64,000 nucleotides of DNA from Bryum argenteum (Eukaryota > Streptophyta > Bryopsida > Bryales > Bryaceae), in NCBI GenBank assembly GCA_037043015.1, contig CM073322.1:18301601-18365600 (forward strand), given 5' to 3'. The position numbers and the translations under genes are program-made. The notes below the pieces were generated by a model that did no database searches, was not told the DNA's origin, and worked only from the letters and a program-made list of their open reading frames with translations. Positions 59,490-64,000 of this stretch are shown piece after piece; position 1 is the stretch's first letter; each line of letters starts with the position of its first letter.

Positions 59490-60155
59490 ATGACGAGATC
59501 GATGGGCTATGGCGTGGTGCTGGTGCTCGGACTGATCATGATCCTGCAGCTGCAGCAGGGGGCGCAGGCGCAGTCGTGCGGTGGCCAGGACTTGAACAAA
59601 CTGGCTGTGTGCTTGCCGGCAGCCACTGCGAACGTGATGCCGTCTGCCGCTTGCTGCCAGAACCTCGGCGCCTTCCAGAACAGTGAGGCTTGCCTGTGTG
59701 CTGCGTCCGCTAATGCCCGCTTCACTTCTTCGGGAGCCAAGAAAGAGTTTGCCCTCCTCATCCCCAAAAAGTGTAACCTCAAGTTCAAGGCTGGATATGT
59801 GTGCAACGGTAAGCAAGCAATTCATACACTGTCAAGACATTCCATCATGTTTCAAGCCTAACTTATAACTGCAGTATTCATTCAGCTTGTGTTGTATCAC
59901 TAATCACATTGATCACACAAGCAAAGTTCACGGAGTCATCGCAAGTCCCACCCAAAATTACCGTTTTGTGCTTGTGAATGATGCTGACTACAGTGCTGGT
60001 GGACTTTGTAAGATGCGGTTTCTAATGGTGTCTACAGCAGTGTTTTCAGTCATCGTTGGATTGTATAGTATCATAAAGGGGTTCATGCTAATTGAGTATT
60101 CCGACGTTCACGGCTTGGTTGATGTGCAGGTGTTGTAATTCCAGGAGGTCAGTAG
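59490..60155 (+). CDS. Non-specific lipid transfer protein, 8-cysteine type, tandem copy 1
   Basis: Secreted lipid-binding protein of the apoplast and cell wall. Two exons, 59490-59808 and 60130-60155, give 114 aa. The signal peptide is about residues 1-27 (VVLVLGLIMILQLQQGAQA). The eight cysteines follow the nsLTP order C-C-CC-CxC-C-C: Cys30, 41, 55, 56, 68, 70 (CLC), 95 and 105. The intron splits the codon after VCN, and the last exon adds only GVVIPGGQ. That tail and the intron position are identical in the gene at 61248, so the two are tandem duplicates. An in-frame ATG at 59421 exists, but the start used here gives a clean signal peptide. Roles in cutin or wax transport are typical of the family; none is specific here. 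Confidence 0.9.
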
Positions 60156-61139
60156 CGAGAGGCTCGATCAGCTGTTGGTAATTCTAGCTGGGATTGAATG
60201 AGAGCTCATAGTAGTATATATAGAATAAGATAGAGCGGGTAGCTAATCTCTGGTTCATTGATCGAGTCGACGTTCAATGGAAGAGTTGCAAGTGATTGAT
60301 TGATCGACGTACGAGATTGAATGGAAGGAATGAGTTCGCTCTCTGGGTCTAGCTCCGAAACCGCTTCATGCGGGTTCCATAAAATCCAGGACTCTGTTTA
60401 TTATCTTGTTTATCTTGTTTATCATCATGCCTGTTGGAATATGAGAACTTAGCCTCAATGGCAATTTTTGAGATGCAGTAATGTGGAGTGAGAAGCTTCA
60501 ATTCCACTCATTTGGTTAATGAACAAAATGACTTGCCAATTATTCCACTGAGTGGGACTCTTCGATTCTCGATCGAAGTTCTAGAACCACTGGTAGAATG
60601 TTCCTCTAATCCACTGGCATTTCATACCTTTCCGGACATATCAAGAACCGGTGCACTTGCATCTAAAGAAGAGAAAACGATAAGGCATTATGAGCAGATA
60701 GGCTCCTGGAAAGTCTATAATGACCTCACTCAAAACCCAAGGAAAGATTCATGGGATGCGCGCCTTGTCCTACAATCCAGAATCTCTCAGCTGCAATCTT
60801 CGATCTCGCTGCATCTGTGACAGACTGATAGATTAAATATCGGTGCAGTGCAGAGTCCAACCCTGCATGGACCTCGTTCAATGCTTTCTTATCAGCTCTT
60901 GGCACATGTATCATTTACCTTCCACATTCATACGTGCACACCTTCAGTCTGACTTCCAATCTTACCAAGTACGTGTTGAAAACGTTAAGCCCCGCTTATC
61001 ATACAGGACTTGCCATCCCCGGTGGAGTATTGGACTTGGCGTGTTGAACATGTAAACATGTGCAACAACATGGTCTCCATGAATTACGGGCAGCATGTAA
61101 ATGACATGTTCTTTGTTCTTCAGGAGGCACATTCAGCAG
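60156..61139. other. Spacer between the two lipid transfer genes
   Basis: Contains the 3' UTR of copy 1 and the promoter of copy 2. A 110-codon plus frame at 60488-60820 shows no family features. Confidence 0.4.
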
Positions 61140-61147
61140 TATAAATA
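61140..61147 (+). promoter_or_regulatory. TATA box of lipid transfer gene copy 2
   Basis: TATAAATA, about 108 bp before the start codon; a good plant TATA match at a sensible distance for a short 5' UTR. Confidence 0.6.
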
Positions 61148-61247
61148 CATATACTCGATGCAAGGGTCCAGAACATCCATAGGAAGAGCTGGCTTGATTT
61201 ATTCGCGAGCACCGGTATTTGTAAGGTCAGGCCCATTGCTCGATCAA

Positions 61248-61693
61248 ATGGCGAAGAACTTCATGGTGGCGCTGGTGGTGCTGGTGACGGTGGCGATGAG
61301 CAGCATGGTGGTGACGGAAGCCGCATGCCCCGCCATAGAATTAGATCCGTGCTTGCCAGCAGCAGAAGCGGATGTGGAACCCACAGCTGAATGCTGCACA
61401 ACCCTCAACACCTACGTTTCCGAGGGCAATGATCCGTCGTGCTTGTGCGAGGCTGCCATCGGCACCGCTTACTTCACTGAAAACTCCGTCGATTACGCCA
61501 TCCTGATTCCCCAGAAATGTAACCTCGCCTACGAGGCTGGCACCGAGTGCGATGGTTAGCCACACACCCACTCCCTGATTATATCCATAGTGATTTATCT
61601 TCTCGATGCAAGGGCTCCGACAATTCATGATCCGGCTAAAGAGGGTGTGCTTGTTTGGGGTGTGCAGGTGTAGTGATCCCTGGGGGTCAGTGA
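61248..61693 (+). CDS. Non-specific lipid transfer protein, 8-cysteine type, tandem copy 2
   Basis: Two exons, 61248-61554 and 61668-61693, give 110 aa. The signal peptide is about residues 1-25 (ALVVLVTVAMSSMVVTEA). Cysteines 27, 35, 49, 50, 65, 67 (CLC), 91 and 101 keep the nsLTP spacing. Shared with copy 1 are LIPxKCNL and the exon-2 peptide GVVIPGGQ. Between the other cysteines the two proteins differ strongly, and copy 2 is much more acidic (ELDPCLPAAEADVEPTAE, ENSVDY) where copy 1 is basic. This suggests divergence of ligand or wall association after duplication. The frame is open back to 61101, but the TATA box at 61140 makes the 61248 start more likely. Confidence 0.9.
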
Positions 61694-62085
61694 TCGACTT
61701 GAAAGTGACGCCACCTTCGATCCATAGCATGGAGAAGTTTCTAGTGGCCTGTTTTGCACTTGAGTCGGTGTCTTATTAGCTATTTTTCTTCAATTGCGAT
61801 CATGAAACTAGGATATGGTGGATGATTCAGAATAAGTCATCATTCAATAGTCAGTGTTGAATCGAATGTTTCACACGACGAAATAAAGTTGCTCTAGTGA
61901 TTGGCCCTTCGTCAATCTTGAGCAATCGTTCTTATGATATAGCCCTTAGATTCAGAGTTGCTCATCGGAGTTATATTTGACTGAGAAAGCGTTCATTGTG
62001 CCAACTGCTAAAATTAGATAGTTCGCTCTTTCTACTTATTTATTCTTAGTTCTCAAGCCCGGCGAGACAACAACAGAGTTCAATT
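61694..62085. other. 3' flank of lipid transfer gene 2 and 5' flank of the tRNA gene
   Basis: No gene recognised. A CAA word (62071-62073, CAACAGAG, and 62081-62083) precedes the tRNA, as is common for plant tRNA transcription starts. Confidence 0.35.
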
Positions 62086-62159
62086 GTCTGGTTAGTGTAG
62101 TCGGTTATCACGCTAGTCTCACACACTAGAGGTCCCCAGTTCGAACCTGGGATCAGACA
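62086..62159 (+). tRNA. tRNA-Val (anticodon CAC)
   Basis: A full cloverleaf of 74 nt. The acceptor stem GTCTGGT pairs with ATCAGAC, with discriminator A. The D arm carries the A box (TAGTGTAGTCGG). The anticodon stem CTAGT/ACTAG encloses the loop CTCACAC, giving anticodon CAC for valine. The T arm is CCCAG-TTCGAAC-CTGGG, holding the B box. No intron. A T-run (TTTTT) directly follows and would end RNA polymerase III transcription. Confidence 0.95.
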
Positions 62160-62255
62160 TTTTTAAATTTTGCTTGCCATTTCCCTTCCTTCTAAAATGT
62201 TCATGTTCTTCTAAAACTTCCACTCGTGTTCATGTTATCTTTTACTTTTTACTTA

Positions 62256-62414
62256 GGGACGCTTTACATGGGGAGTCAAGTCATGAAGAGAAAAATTCTT
62301 CCCAATATGATTGGTTCATTTTTTGAACTATAAGTAATGAACTAAATCACATGGAGTGGATTTTTGCGATCCTTTGGTCCCATGACTTCCTTGACTCCCC
62401 ATGTAAAGTGTCCC
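62256..62414. mobile_element. MITE, 159 bp, with long inverted repeats
   Basis: Left end GGGACGCTTTACATGGGGAG, right end CTCCCCATGTAAAGTGTCCC, with the repeat continuing as TCAAGTCATG versus CATGACTTCCTTGA. The arms are about 33 bp. The flanks give no clear target duplication. Superfamily not assigned. It lies about 97 bp past the tRNA gene. Confidence 0.75.
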
Positions 62415-62926
62415 GTAGACTAAAAAAAGTGAAATAATGATTTCTAGTTCTAATTTACAATCAAAGTAGTATTGAAGCTAAGCACATAAGTAGTGGTATC
62501 ATATGAGAATGTACACGTTGATCAAGATTGTGATATCCCAATTAAACATTCTTTCTCTACAAAAAAGAGGTGGACAGTTTACCTTGCTCTCACAATATAT
62601 AAAATGTTTACTTCATTTTATCAAAAAACAATACCTTTACTTATATGTTATTTTCTGTCGTCGAAAATACTTTGAAATTTCATATCATTCAATCAGCATG
62701 CCAGACTTGGATGATAAACGTTCATTAAAGAGTGACGGAGAGCACTGAACCCTCAGTTTATCATTCATCAGCTTCCTTTTCCTGCCTATGATACCACAGT
62801 GAGCTCACTGTAAAGCAGCGAGCTTCGTCGTCGCAGAATTGCTACTCCTAGCGCAAAATTTTGGACAGAATACCCTCGATTGCGCAGCAGCATATGTTCA
62901 TTTTGTGATGCTGAGTTTTTAGAAGC
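62415..62926. other. Spacer and 5' flank of the Rpr2-type gene
   Basis: No gene recognised. The part after about 62770 is probably promoter and 5' UTR. Confidence 0.35.
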
Positions 62927-64000
62927 ATGGGTAAGAAGCGTGGTGGCGGTGGTGGAGGTGGGGGCGGAGGTACACTCGGCTATGGCATGAACAAGAAGCC
63001 TCCTCCGACATCTGGATTGCTGCAACATGGGAAGTCACAGCCGGCGTCGTTGCGGCAACAGTCAGGAAAGGGAGGAGCAGCGACGAACCCACAAACCTTA
63101 AACCCCGGCCAGCAGGCTGCAGCATTGCGAGCTGATCATCTACTGCGCATCGCCACCTGGGCCAGCGCGAATGTTCCCCCTCTCGGCGCTCTAATCGGCG
63201 CCCGCCTCGGTTCCCTGTGCGAAGCTGCCGGCGTCCCTGTCCCTGAAAACCCTCACTCCATCTGCCAAAGGTACTGTAATCGTCCTTTCATCAGATTCGA
63301 CAATATCGTGTTTTCATCAATCTCTGAACCCTAATCTCTAGCTTTTGATGCTCTGTGCGTGCTTTCATCAATCTCTGAACCCTAACTCTTGAGCTTTTGA
63401 TTGTGCTTCCGTAAAACCGTAGCTCGAATTGGTAGGAGTCGGTTAGTTTGACGGGGTGAAGATGATTGCTTGCTGCTTGCATGACGAAATAGGGTTTTGT
63501 GCAGGTGTGAGTCCATAATGCAGGTAGGAGTGAATTGTTCGGTACGCGTTGTGAAAAACAAGAAGGGGAAGTCTAGCATATCCAATTACGTAAATCATAT
63601 TTGCCACTTCTGCAAGCACGGAAACGCGAAACCTGGAACGGTGAAAAAGCACGTGAAGACGAAGATCGCACAGGCAGCAGCGCGTTCAAACCTCAATGTC
63701 TTGGGAGCTTCTCTAACAGACAAACGGACGCCACTGCACGGACCTCCTGTAGAAGAGACATCTTTGCAGAAGCAGCAGATAGTGTCTGCTGGTCCAGAAG
63801 CTGTAGAATCAATTCTCGACAAGGAGCCTCCGATGGGTGTGAAAGTTCCTGAGAGCGAATCTTCTGTTCCTATGGAGACGAGCCAGCAGGGACAAGAAGA
63901 GGCCTCAGAATCTGTTGATATGGAGATTATTGCTGAACAAGATGATGCGAAAGTGGCTCTCGGCATGGAGCCTCTGAACACCATACAGCCTGAACAGGAG
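62927..64000 (+). CDS. RNase P/MRP Rpr2 (Rpp21)-type subunit family protein, cut by window edge
   Basis: Two exons are visible: 62927-63270 and 63505 to beyond 64000, at least 280 aa. The N-terminus is a Gly run after MGKKR, followed by a Gln/Ala-rich linker. A helical segment (QQAAALRADHLLRIATWASA) leads into the zinc-binding Rpr2 domain: Cys113-x2-Cys116 (CQRCESIMQVGVNCSVRV) and Cys148-x2-Cys151 (VNHICHFCKHGN), then the basic KKHVKT. This domain is known from RNase P/MRP proteins that help process pre-tRNA in the nucleus. The part after the domain is long and acidic (EESASESV type, METSQQGQEE), longer than in small Rpp21 proteins, so this may be a plant-specific extended member. The 3' end is outside the window. 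Confidence 0.82.

Overview
This is a window of nuclear DNA from a land plant. The genes are plant families split by short GT-AG introns (mostly 70-400 nt, one near 750): a chloroplast-type PP2C phosphatase, sucrose-phosphatase, a DREB-type AP2/ERF factor, prefoldin 6, EMC2, 8-cysteine lipid transfer proteins and an RNase P Rpr2-type protein. Compact genes sit in AT-rich, transposon-filled spacers. The protein style would fit a seed-free plant such as a bryophyte or lycophyte, but that is an impression and not a proof.

Layout. 1-2641 (-): N-terminal half of a PP2C gene that runs off the left edge. 2.7-9.1 kb: degenerate repeats, AT-rich spacer, a coiled-coil ORF and a 981-bp transposon. 9.1-11.6 kb: a mobile-looking block carrying an intronless DWNN-RING ubiquitin-ligase-like gene with a tRNA-derived SINE at its start codon; a second copy lies inverted at 54.0-56.1 kb. 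13.0-14.9 kb (-): sucrose-phosphatase with a broken C-terminal extension. 15-22 kb: spacer with relic transposons and tandem repeats. 22.1-23.2 kb (-): DREB factor. 24.5-30.2 kb: transposon-rich. 30.3-31.1 kb (-): prefoldin 6. 31.5-36.1 kb: transposon cluster. 37.4-44.8 kb (-): a large nuclear protein with two GRF zinc fingers and an AT-hook. 46-51 kb: transposons and minisatellites. 51.8-53.9 kb (+): EMC2. 56-59 kb: nested transposons. 59.5-61.7 kb (+): two tandem lipid transfer protein genes. 62.1 kb (+): tRNA-Val(CAC). 62.9 kb to the right edge (+): an RNase P Rpr2-type gene.

The outstanding feature is a dense family of short non-autonomous DNA transposons (about 15 copies in 64 kb). They lie between TTAA (or TTAT) tetranucleotides and have termini of the form CCCYTAAAVGYC. 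A nested insertion at 57.5-58.1 kb, two copies with direct TTAT on both sides, and a dimer with one arm inverted all indicate that the tetranucleotide is the target duplication. This is the signature of the piggyBac superfamily, which is seldom reported from plants. No transposase is present in the window.

The single-copy genes are unrelated housekeeping or regulatory genes and do not form a pathway. Exon limits were worked out by hand from splice sites, reading phase and remembered family sequences.
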